The notes under the pieces were generated by a model, which worked only from the letters and a program-made list of their open reading frames with translations, had not been told where the DNA came from and ran no database searches. A stretch of DNA of 64,000 nucleotides from Caenorhabditis elegans (taxonomy: Eukaryota > Nematoda > Chromadorea > Rhabditida > Rhabditidae). A program made the translations under genes and the position numbers. Below, in pieces: positions 1-10,719 of the stretch; position 1 is the first letter of the stretch; each line of letters begins with the position of its first letter. The DNA lies in contig NC_003283.11 of the NCBI RefSeq assembly GCF_000002985.6, forward strand, positions 9,300,001 to 9,364,000, in the 5' to 3' direction.

Positions 1-1806
1 CAATTCACAGATTTTGAAAGAAGGTGAGGAAATAATAATTTTAGTGTCGGCTATCGGTTAAGTGTTTCCAGATGTTAAACTTTTACAAGGGAAAATTTTT
101 TGTCCCTTCTAATTTTAACTTCTTAATTTAAAACTTGAACAGATTGAATCGTTATTCCCAAATTAAACTCACAGACAATTTTCAGAAAATAATAATAAGA
201 AAGATTGCGGCGAGTCGACGAGTTCACGTGCCAGCTCGCGCGCTTCCAACCATGTCTCGTCTGATGATCGGCACTCGAACGGAAGTTTGAAACGAACTGA
301 AAGTTCATTAAGTTCCGAATCGACCCCCTCGTCACAGGTGAGTCTTGCAAACAACACAAAAAGCCTTGTTGGCACCTATATGACAAATAAAACGAACAAA
401 AGTTTAGAAATCATACGGCTCTAACTCGAATAAGCTGAATGGCCAACACGTTAGCGGAGGCGCCCATCAGCAGTACAACAAGAGGATCAACAGCTCGAAG
501 AAGGAAAATCAGAAGGTTTGTGTCTTCTTCACTCATTCAAACATAATTATTCCCGTGTTCTAGAAGAAAGTGATGAGCGAACATGAAATTGAAAAGGCTA
601 TCACTGAGTTGAGAGCCCTTCAACTACATTCGCATTCAATTCAAATTGAGCAATGGATCGGTGGAGCATTTTGTGATGAAGAACTTGCCGAATGTATTGG
701 ATCCGCTTTATGCCGTCATGCAATTGAAGGAGGTGGAGGTAGTGGAGTCGGAAAATTGTGTGCTAACTTTAAGTATGCACCATCCATTGGTTCCTTTGTC
801 AAGGTGAGGATTTTTCTATCTCAAAAAAACATTATTTTATTAATTAAGGGACTAATCATCGCCCTCTCCCAATACTTGGAATGCAGGCATAAGATTCGCG
901 AAGATCATTTCCGAATGTGGATTTCATTTATTCAATTCCTCACGGAACTCTATTCAAATTTGGGTTCTGATTCAAAAGGAGAACTTGCCACAATTGTGTT
1001 TGATGTCTTCAATTATCTTCTCCGTCCACCAATTCTAGAACATGTCAAGATTCAAGAATTGGAATGTCTCATTTCTATTCTTATTAAGGGTGGATACGAT
1101 TTGGAGAGAGAATGTCCCGATCGGTTGGCACTGCTAAAAGATCTGATCAGGTACTGTAAAAACAATTGTTGGTCCCTTGGAATCGTTAAAGTAGTGACGT
1201 CATCATATGCAGAAGTTTGATGGCAAGAACACACTTTGTCAAAGAACCTGATATATAATAACTGAATATGCAAAGCAAAGTTTTCATGGCTATTTGTCTT
1301 TGTTTTCGAAACCAATGGTAAAACACGATGTTTTTAAAAGCATTAAATTTCTGATTTGTTTAGTATGTAGATGACAGATTTTTAATAACTAAATTTTTAA
1401 TACGGTATGAAATGTTATCAACCCTCGGAATTTGAGGGAAACTTTCTGCCAAACTTTGTTTGTCTATATCTGCCTGTAAACGTTGTGGCTTTTTTGCCAG
1501 AATCTTGCCGACTGATTTGAGGACATTTTACTAAGTTACCGTGTTGTTGGCAGAAAGTTGTCCCACATACAAGAATCGAAATTTGTATCGTTTGCCTTTT
1601 AAGACTTTCGAAGTAAGCGTTATTTTTGAAATTTTCCTTTTTTCAATTTTACTTTTAACTTTATCATTTTTTACAGGGATGCATTCATTGACGTCTCCGA
1701 ACCATGGGCCCGTAAAATGATTCTCCTTCTCTTGGAACTCGGTGCATCTGGATGGAAACTTCCTACAGATGCCAATGAATATTATTTCAATGAAACTTCA
1801 AATTAA
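1..1806 (+). CDS. MIF4G-domain protein (CTIF/MIF4GD-like), 5' end outside the window
   Basis: Exons read as up to 23, 186-337, 408-515, 564-803, 849-1150 and 1677-1806 (TAA). They join in one frame with GT/AG borders. The N-terminal part is Ser/Asn/Lys-rich and low complexity. From about 570 on, the protein is an all-helical MIF4G-type domain, with motifs such as RMWISFIQFLTELY and a C-terminal LLLELGASGWKLP segment. These resemble the MIF4G domains of CTIF and MIF4GD, which bind RNA helicases or cap-binding partners in translation initiation and histone mRNA metabolism. The 804-848 intron is 45 nt with a weak ATTAAG acceptor. A later CAG at 884-886 would shift the frame, so the early acceptor is preferred. 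The family call rests on remembered similarity and orthology was not tested. The gene starts upstream of the window. Confidence 0.72.
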
Positions 1807-2158
1807 GCTCTCTCTTTCATTTTTTTTTCTCTTTCTTTTGTATTTGTATATATTTATTCTCTAGTTGAACCTAGTAATTTCAAAAATTAACAAAACACCT
1901 CTAAAACATATTTCTGTCTAACCTTTTGTTCTCTACCGGTTCTCATCATTTTTTGTTACCTTCTTTCTGTTTTAAAGCATAGTTAGCGTTATTTTTTCAA
2001 AATGCTCTTCTCTTCTACATCTTTCCTACGTTCAATTCACTTTTTGGGCTTTTTATTCTCCTTTTTAAACCTCACGTGACATTATTTTGCTCTTTTTTTA
2101 ATTTTAATTATTTTCATTTATACTTTATCATGTGCAACTAAATAAGAAATTTATCAAA

Positions 2159-2423
2159 ATGTGTATCGTGAGAAGACAAATGTTGAAAACTAAGCACGTA
2201 AGAGTTTATAGTAATTTGAACTTCCCTTATTCAATCCCTTATTCAGAATCGTAGAGAAAGACCGCTCCCAGTTCAAAACGACACTGAAAAGAAGGTGAGA
2301 TCACCCAGTTTCTCCCAGTATTGATACTTTCAGATATGTTTATCACCTCCCGGCCAATCACTAATGGATGAAGATGATACAATCAGAAAGCCTAGTGATA
2401 AGTCTGAAATAACAACAAAATGA
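2159..2423 (+). CDS. Small three-exon gene, 58-codon product of unknown function
   Basis: Exons 2159-2197, 2247-2294 and 2334-2423 (TGA) join in frame across GT/AG introns of 49 and 39 nt. They give a hydrophilic 58-residue protein starting MCIVRRQMLKTKH and ending KPSDKSEITTK. Exons 1 and 2 are exact multiples of three. The protein is basic at its start, acidic in the middle (MDEDD) and has no signal peptide or membrane segment. An AATAAA lies about 20 nt after the stop. It sits about 350 bp downstream of the MIF4G gene on the same strand, so it could be a downstream cistron or alternative 3' exons of that gene. I recognise no family. The support is three clean exons with worm-sized introns; the 39-nt intron is at the short limit. 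Confidence 0.5.
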
Positions 2424-3325
2424 ACTGAGTATCTCAATGATCAAAATAAATACATTTAAATAAGAATTTTGACGAAAATAAAAGTGACGATTCCTTTCTG
2501 TAGTGTTTGTAGTTTTCTCGAAAAATATCATTTTCAATGTTCAAAGACCGAGAGTTGAATGAAATGAAGGTTTTGGAAAAAGGTAATCCAATTAAAATCT
2601 ACAAAATTTATTCAATGTCACCGTTTGATTTCTAAGATTTTTGAACAGAGGAACATGTTTCGAAATTTCAACAGAAAAAATTATAAAATTCAGTATTGTA
2701 AATAATTCAGAAATTATTGGAATGCATTATAGCGATCTTCTGAGTTTCAATAAATTGGGATATTTGAACCAAATTGAATGAAAGATCCAATTCAGAGTCA
2801 TTGGCCATTTGCAAATCATCTGGAACAATTTCAACTTGACTAACCAATTTCAGTTGTCATCTGGTTTTTTTTTTCAATATCATATGATGATGTTGCACAT
2901 TTATCACGCTTGTATTTTCTACTCACGGTGGCGTGAGAAAATCTAGGTTCTACAGCTGGTTTTTGCAATTGTAGAATTTTTGTTTAATGTCATGTTTTTG
3001 AAGAGCTTTTTCAAATTGTCTTAGATTCGGTAACTGTTTCAGGTATTAGAGATGCATTAAAATAAGCTTATTATCTTATAAACTCACATCTCGCCATTTT
3101 GTTTTAGCAATAAATTCAAAATCAAACATTCGAAAATCAAAGTAGAAATTCCTTCACCACTTTTTTGGTCGTTTGAATTCTCTTGAAACTTTATTACTCA
3201 TTCGCCTGACAGCTCAAAGCTTAAAGTAGCATGTCTAGAAAATAATTAGCTGTTATATCAATGTTGAGAGTCTTTGCTGTTAATGTTGTTTTCAAGTCAT
3301 TTTTATCATTTCAGAAGTTTTTGAT
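2424..3325. other. Intergenic, no gene seen
   Basis: AT-rich sequence between the small gene and the nuclear receptor. It contains a poly-T run near 2870. A TTTCAG at 3309-3314, 11 nt before the receptor ATG, is a plausible spliced-leader acceptor. No sustained reading frame with splice sites was found. Confidence 0.6.
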
Positions 3326-4622
3326 ATGTATTTTCTAGAAGGCCTAGTGGCTCAAGATAAGAAGTGTACAATATGTTCCCGACCAGCATCCACTCGTAAT
3401 CATGGTGTGAGTTTTCTCACTAATAAAATATTTTGCAATGGGGTTTTATAGGTTCTATCGTGCAGTGCATGTAAAATGTTTTTCGCCAGAACTGTTCAGA
3501 ATAAACTAAAATACGAGTGCAAAAAAGAAAATCAATGTTTGGGAAACTTTTCTCATCGAATCTGTCAGTCATGTCGCTTTGAAAAATGTTTGAAATTAGG
3601 AATGCGATGTTCTACTACGAATGATTTTATTATCAATATAGAGCATTCGTCGGATAAAAAATTTAGTCGATTGCTTCAAGATTTAGTATCCAGGGATAGT
3701 CGAACGTACTCAAAGGCTATCAATTTTTATACCTTGGATGATCCTAGTTTGAGTGATATTATTGAAAATAAAAAAGCAATGAAGTTAATCAAAAGGGTAT
3801 GTATGAATATAATTTTCAACAATTAACATGTTCATATATTTTCAGACACCAGAAGTTCAATCGACTCCAGAAGAATGGTCATTTTATTGTGCACACTCGA
3901 AAATACTATTTTTCTTGGGTTTTGATTTCATTAATGAAATGTCCACTAGTGACAAGAAGATACTATTCGAAAATAATATTTTGAGAACTGGATCACTCTC
4001 CGGTGCCATGCATGCTTATAAAGCAAATAAAGAGATAATGATGACACCATCCGGAGAGGACTATGTATCAGAGAAGATTCATCAGCTTTTCGTGAAGTCT
4101 CCTAATATTATTACTCAGATATCCTCACTTGTAGTATCTAAGTTCATAGAGTTAAAGGTTACAAATGAAGAATATGTACTGCTCGTTATGTTGTTTTTTT
4201 GTAATCCAGGTAAGTGTTAATATTACATATCAGTAGGTGTCATAAGATACTGTTCAGCAATTTCACACAAGTTGTCGGATAAAGCTAAGGAGTCTCTAGC
4301 AAAATATCAAAAGATGTATTGTTCTGCATTGTTCAATTATTGTCAAATAAAATACAAAAAAGCAGCTCCAGCCAGATTAGAAGATCTTTTATCATTATAC
4401 AGTGTCGCCAATCAAGCTAATCAATGCTTTCATAGCTTGACCATTTTTGTTCATCTTAATAATCAAAATTGTCAATTTAAGAAGTTGATAGCTGACACGT
4501 GGATGAGTACCCTGAAAAACATGAACGATTCTTCACTAGCTACCCGAGGCTTGCCGTTCGCTGCACCCGCAATACACGATCTCACATCGGGACGTCATAC
4601 AAGAGCCCCGAATCCCATGTGA
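3326..4622 (+). CDS. Divergent nuclear hormone receptor (nhr family)
   Basis: Exons 3326-3406, 3452-3796, 3846-4209 and 4258-4622 give about 384 aa. The N-terminus carries a C4 zinc-finger DNA-binding domain, with CTIC then CSACKMFF for finger 1 and an ECKKENQC...CQSCRFEKCLKLGM stretch for finger 2. The P-box CSACK differs from the classic CEGCK and is typical of the expanded nematode receptors. A variable hinge and a helical ligand-binding-like region follow. The ATG sits just after a TTTCAG acceptor at 3309-3314. The protein should act in the nucleus as a DNA-binding transcription factor; its ligand is unknown. The last 30 or so residues are unusually rich in Pro/Ala/Arg and lie in GC-richer DNA than the rest. 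The family call is firm, the individual gene name is not known to me. Confidence 0.85.
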
Positions 4623-5544
4623 TCTGCGAAATAATTTCAGTCCTAGTTTAATTTATGATTCCGTTTTTTTAGTATATGATATTTGTTTGACAGTTATATA
4701 TATTTTTTCTCTTTCAAAAATCTAATCTCAAAAGTTTGAATAAACTATATATACTGTAAGTTGTCGAGAGATCTACTACACCTTGAAAGTGAATATAACT
4801 AATGACAAGATTTGTGACATCCACCATGGATGATGTGAAAACGAATTAAACGGAAGTCATAGTAATGGGACTCTGAGCGTGTTGAAACGTTGAAACATAA
4901 TAGGAAACGAATATATCGTTTCAAAGTGAAAGAAGAGTCATTTCGTACTAGAAAGACTTTAAATAAGTTCAGATGACATGTAAGCCATATCAAAGAAACC
5001 TAGAGGCGCTGCTTTTCTTGAAAAGTTCCTAAATTCCTTTGTAAAAGAAATTGATAAGAGTGGTCAGTTAGCAGAGATAATTGATGATGATAGTAAAGCA
5101 CTCTCCGTATCTTTTCTCATTTATTTTTGTCTCCATGTCTACATCTAGCCATTTTCTTCCACTTCACAATCGGATTACAGTCCTAATCCCGAAGTTTTTG
5201 ATTGTCACTGAAGTCTCTTGTGACAATCGTTCTTCTTGTTCCGAACGACTTGTTATTGTTGCATATAGTGGTCGTCGTCCCATTCGATTGAAGACGTCGT
5301 CGACGGCAGGAGGCGTGTCATCTGCCTACTCTCGGGCTGTTTTCTGGGGTCACCGTCATCATCATCATCAAAAAAAGGAGGAGAAGTAGGGGGAGGTGGA
5401 GGAAGGAAACGAAACACAGAATGACAAACGAAAACGCGTAATTTTTCTCGGCATTTTTTGGTTTACCGTCTCTCGTTTTACTTTCAGTTTAGAAGAAGCT
5501 GCATGCAATTACTTTACTTTTGAAGTCTTTGCCATTTCAAAACT
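4623..5544. other. Intergenic, upstream of the BPI-like gene
   Basis: A polyadenylation-like AATAAA lies near 4739 for the receptor. A purine-rich strand segment (5361-5410) follows a short CATCAT run. An open frame at 5081-5389 has no splice context and no recognisable protein features. This interval probably holds the promoter of the BPI-like gene. Confidence 0.5.
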
Positions 5545-8500
5545 ATGATTATCTTGAATACTATTTTATCCAGTTTGACGATTGTTTTGTTGGTTTTTGG
5601 TAATTTGGTAAGTTGAATTTTGGTTCTTTACCTAGAATAAGAAGATACTAGACCTGAAAGTCACAAAAATCATTCTGATTAAAAATCAGTCAACTGGTTC
5701 TATTGAATCAAAAGAAAAATAGTTCACAGTAAAATTTGAAGAATTCGGTATTTTTCTCAAAAAGATTCCTAAATTTAGATGAACTTTCTGACCGTATCCT
5801 TGCGGGCATTAGTCATAATCGTATTAGCTTAAAGTTTACCTCTTCATCTTTGTTCCTCACAAGCATTTCATAGAAATGACCATATCAAAGTTTCAAATCA
5901 AAAAATGAACTTTTCATGGTCATTCAACATTCTCCTAGGGTTCACATAACATTTTTGTGTAATAATTTTGGGTGTAATGGAGACCGTAAAAGTTCATTTT
6001 ATATTTGAGTGAACGATGTTATTGAAGGTGCGGTTAAATTTGGAAAGTAGTGGAAAAAATTAGAGAGGGTGTTTTTTGGAAGTGTATAGCAATAAAAATA
6101 GTTGTTTTTTTCTTCTGTTTTTTCTAATACTTTAATTTCTCTGGAAGTTCGATGTTCAAGAAATAACTGGTTGAAAAGAATTGGAAGTTGGAAAAAATAA
6201 TCACAAAAACACTGAAAGTGCTACAGTAAATGTTTATTATTATCACAAATACTTCAAAATTTTTTAATTTTTTAAAGCACTGTAAATAGAAATTGAGGCG
6301 ATCAGGAATAAAAAGGAGTAACAGTTTTTATAAGTGCATCAATTAATGAAGGTTGTATGATTCAGAATTTAAATTTCCGATTTTATTGCTCAGCTTCCAG
6401 TCTCTCTAATATTCGGTTTTTATATTCGGTAAATAAAACCCCATTGTTTTCAAATATTTATAGCCTATAATGGTTTTGTCTAGTTTATCTGACCATCAAA
6501 AAATTACATCAAAGAAACAGAAAAAAACGGAGAATTAAATTCAATTGATATCGAAATCAACTTTGTTTTATTGTAACCAGTTCTTGCAACAAATGTAGTC
6601 TACACATCCTTTCCGTTGACTACAAAACCCCTTATTTCGCCAAACTGAAATTCGTGTTTGATTCAATTTGATATGTTGATAAATTGTTTTGAAAAATTAT
6701 TTATTTTATTTTTCTGATTGGTTTTTGACTATCGAATATGCAGATTTTGAGAAGGGTCGAAGACCTTGAACACAGGAATTTCTATTCAAATAAAATGCGG
6801 GAAATTGAGAAAAAAGAAGAATGACACAACAAGAAAACATTATTTACGATTTCAAAAAAAAAAAGAGAAAGCTTCTTGAAGTTGGTCAATTATGTGTTTC
6901 ATCATATCATTACAGATTAAATGCCAATCTTTTCGTCCAGCAATCAGAGTTCGACTCAATCGACAAGTCTTTGATCAGGCTTCTTCAATAGTTCGTATGT
7001 TTTTTGATTTTTTAAAGTTGATGTGGTTGGTCCTACAAAGACTACAGCAGTCAGCTGACCAATTAATCAGTTCATTCCTTTCTTTTGCAGAAGGTCTTGT
7101 TGAGTATGAAGTGCCACGGGTCAATATTCCAGCAACTCGTCAATGTTTCACAGAAGGATGTGTAGATGTAAGTGTGTTTTAAGTGAATGAGTGAAAAACG
7201 ATTGACTTGAATAGGCGCACTCCTTTCGAATGTCTTCGTTCCGACAACCCAGTTTCGTTGCGTTCGAACCGCACTTTCCGAATAAATTCCGGATCCGGGT
7301 CACCGATTTTGACTTTGTGTGAGTTCTTTTTATCTTTGAAACACATAAAAGGGTTCAAAATGTTTAAATTGCATTAGGTCTTCTACTCGAACAAATTTGG
7401 AAAAAAAACTCGATTTGTTCTTGGGAACGGAATGATCTAAAAAAAAAGTTCAATTTTTCAAATTTCTGATATGTTTTAATACTTTCATTGTTGATATATT
7501 TTCAAAAGTTAAAACGTGCAAACTACCATATTTTCCTATCAGTCTAGCATTTTATTTTATCAACTTCGGCCGCTGTCTTTGGTTTTACTAAAATATTTTC
7601 AACACTTAAAATATCTTTCATGTGTTTTTCTATATTTTGATAGATAAAATGTTCATGGTGAAGCCTACGACAACCAACTATCAAAGTAGAGCAGTGCTTG
7701 AAAAATTTGAAGGTAAAAATACGGAATAATATATGAAAAGGAATGGTTCGCACATAGTTTTACAATCGGTAATTGAAATTGAGAGCATCGTTTACTCAAT
7801 TCGTTACCAAAAATTATGGTGTTTTAAATTGAATGACTTGCTAAATAGCTGTTCCCGTAGCAGATTTCTACTGGGTTCATTACTTGAATTTTCAGTCCGT
7901 ATTGAGTTCAAAGGTACATGTCACATGTGTAACAGGTGTAATTGTTCTCATTGGAAATATCATGTGATCATATTCTATTCAGACTCTTTGGTCTCTAAAA
8001 AAAATTAATTAAAAGGGAATACTTAGAAATAAAAAGTTCCAACTAGAATATGTTTCCTATCACGTTGTCGCAGACTATAATTTTCCATCGAAATTGAAAT
8101 TTTTACAGAGTAACGGGACAACTCAGCGGAACGATAACTGTGATATTAAACATTCCCATCACTGGCAACGTTATAGTTACAGGTTCGTGGTCATCACAAC
8201 TGGTTTTGTCCTCAATCTAAGGACAAATTGAGGTTAAACCCGAAAAGGAAAAAAGTTGCAATTTTGAATGGAAACGTTACCATGCTCAATTTTTCCAGGA
8301 AGAAGTATTGGTGTCAGTGCATTGCTGGACTTGCAAAAAACAGTGAATGATCAACCATACCTACGGTTCAATGAGTGTAGAATTGAAAATGGAATTGTAT
8401 CGGCAAGAGTTGCAAACATGGGATTGCTCACAGACACAATCAATCAGAAATTTGGCTCCGTTCTGTCGGGACAATCAAGACTTCAGCTTGAAGAAGCAAT

Positions 8501-10719
8501 TTGTGAGCACATGAATAGACTCACTCAACAGCATTTTTCAACAAGACTTGCAAGAATTCCAAGATCTTTATCTGCGAAGGAACTGCTTGAAATTGTTATC
8601 TCAGTGAGTTTTTGCAAAAAAAATGTTTAATTATTATATAATGTATCTAAAAACCTCTACAGTAGTAAGTGTATCTACGCAAAATCCCAACTCCGCCTTT
8701 TAATGTAAATAAACGGAAAATGATAGTTTGTTTAAAGGAGACGTTACAATTGGATTTTCAAGAAAAAAAATGTTTACGGACGCGTGTTTTAAGTGAGAAA
8801 ATGAATTTTCAGATGAATAGTTTCAACTTACCCCCAGACTTTGAAACAAGACATATGTAATCATTATGTAAGAACATGGAACTGAAAAAAATTGAACGTT
8901 TTTATATATTTTTTAATTGCAGTTTCCAACCCTTTTCAAGAATGTTTACCTTCCCCTAAATACAATACAAAATTTTAAAGTCTGTTCAAAAAAATCAGGA
9001 AATATTACAGCGTTGAGCGTAGAGCTTTGCCGTTCAAAATTTTCCAGTGGCGTTTCTTCAGTGATTTTTTTTTTCAAATTTTATGTTTTGTTTTGAAGTG
9101 AGGATAAAATGAATAATTTTATAATTATAGTTTAATTTTTAACAAAATAATTATTTTCAGAACAATGTGAAGAAGCCAGCAACTTCGCAAGCGACCAATT
9201 TTGCAAGATTAGTTCGACAGAAAAGAGCTTCTACAAACGATGATTATTATGATGATGTCGAGAAAATTGATGGACGACCAGCTAAACCATCGCCAAATGG
9301 TAATTCATGCTTCTACATAATACTAAATGAGATAATTTTAAATTGCAGTGAATATTCAGAAGATCAGCTTATCAAGAGAGGATGTCATTAACTTTTTCAA
9401 CATTGTAAGGGTTTCGAAAATAATTTTTGCTTGCATGCAGATAAAGTTTTTAGGAGCGATTATCTCATATTCTGATTGATTTGACTTTACTCGATGCTGC
9501 TTCCACATCATCAGATTTTTCACTGGGAATCTCTGGAAATGTTTTCAGTTCTAGATCACGTGCGTTCTTTTAGTATTTTATATAAATTTAAAGATTTTTA
9601 CAGAAGGAACATCCCCGTATGTCGTTCCACATCCATTCAGAATTCCACAAAATAATAATAGAAAAATGATTGAAGTTGTTGTTTCTCAATATTCTCTCAA
9701 TAGTTTGCTCTTCCAAGCTCACAGGTACATATTTATACCGCTTTTTAAAATTTTTTAAAGAGTTTTCAGGACCAATTCATTGATTTTCCACATTGATTCT
9801 AAAACTCCGGGTGTTGGAAATTTACTAAAAACATCATGCACATTAGATGAAGTTTGTATTGCAGATGAAATCCCAAAGGTTGAGTACTGTAATTTTCACA
9901 AAATAACATTAAATTTAGATTAAATCAGTGTATCCAAATCGAAGATTAGAACTTATTATCAGGTCAGCTGCACCGCCAACAGTAACAATCAACAATGGTT
10001 TGAAAAGTCTAAAATTCCTTTTTCATGTTTCCATTTTCAGATGTGATGACGATTTCAATGAATGGTCGCTGTATATTTTTCCTTGAAGGAACACGACAAA
10101 AAATTGGTGTAATTCCATTTAATACTGTTGTTCAGATCAACATGAAAACCACAGTTGGAAAGCTTATTGGTTCGTTCTTTCTTTGCAACTGCACGAAGAT
10201 TGAAATATACTTGTTTTCAGGAACAGTTACCATACAATCCCTTGATTTTATACAAGGAATTGATTTTCTGGGAATGTCTGTTTCTGATTTAGATGGATTA
10301 AGAAGAACAACAAAAAGTGCACTTCAAAATTTTGCCAGCTCTGCAACTGCAAATGGGTTCACACTTTCAACTGCATCAATGCAGTAAGTTGAGGGAATCT
10401 AAATTAACTCCCCGATTGGTTCGAAAATAGTCGAAAAGAAAAAGGATGATAAAACAATAAGTTTTAATTTAAAATAAGATCCCGAGTGGTGAAAAGAACT
10501 GGCTATGAGTATTAATCAAAAACTTAATCACTTGTCAAATTTAACTGTAGCAATTCCTTGTAAACATAAAACTTTTCAAGAATATAAATTCCTTTCAGCT
10601 CCCCTCTTCGTTTGTCCCATCCAGAAGTCTCACTTCTTCCAAATGCTCTGCTTCTGCAAGCTGATGTGGATCTATACAGAACATTATATTCAGCAAGAAA
10701 ATACCGAAAATCAGCTTAA
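5545..10719 (+). CDS. Secreted BPI/LBP/CETP-family lipid-binding protein
   Basis: Fourteen exons: 5545-5607, 6916-6994, 7091-7167, 7215-7318, 8109-8182, 8299-8603, 9161-9299, 9349-9404, 9454-9559, 9604-9724, 9770-9878, 9919-9997, 10041-10169/10221-10383 and 10599-10719 (the pair separated by a slash are two exons, so the count is 15 if the signal exon is separate). About 574 aa. Exon 1 encodes a hydrophobic signal peptide (MIILNTILSSLTIVLLVFGN). The next exons match the BPI N-terminal barrel: RVRLNRQVFDQASS, then a VTGQLSGTITVIL strand pair, a cysteine-bearing EEAICEHMNRL helix, and a linker with an acidic DDYYDDVE patch. The C-terminal barrel includes VVVSQYSLNSLLFQAH, typical of the second BPI domain. 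Such proteins bind phospholipid, LPS or sterol outside cells. All junctions keep frame. The first intron (about 1.3 kb) and hence the signal exon are the least certain parts. Confidence 0.85.

Noticed and set aside
5081-5389. 102-codon frame upstream of the BPI-like gene
   Set aside because: Composition driven by CATCAT and purine-rich repeats; no splice junctions or homology recognised.
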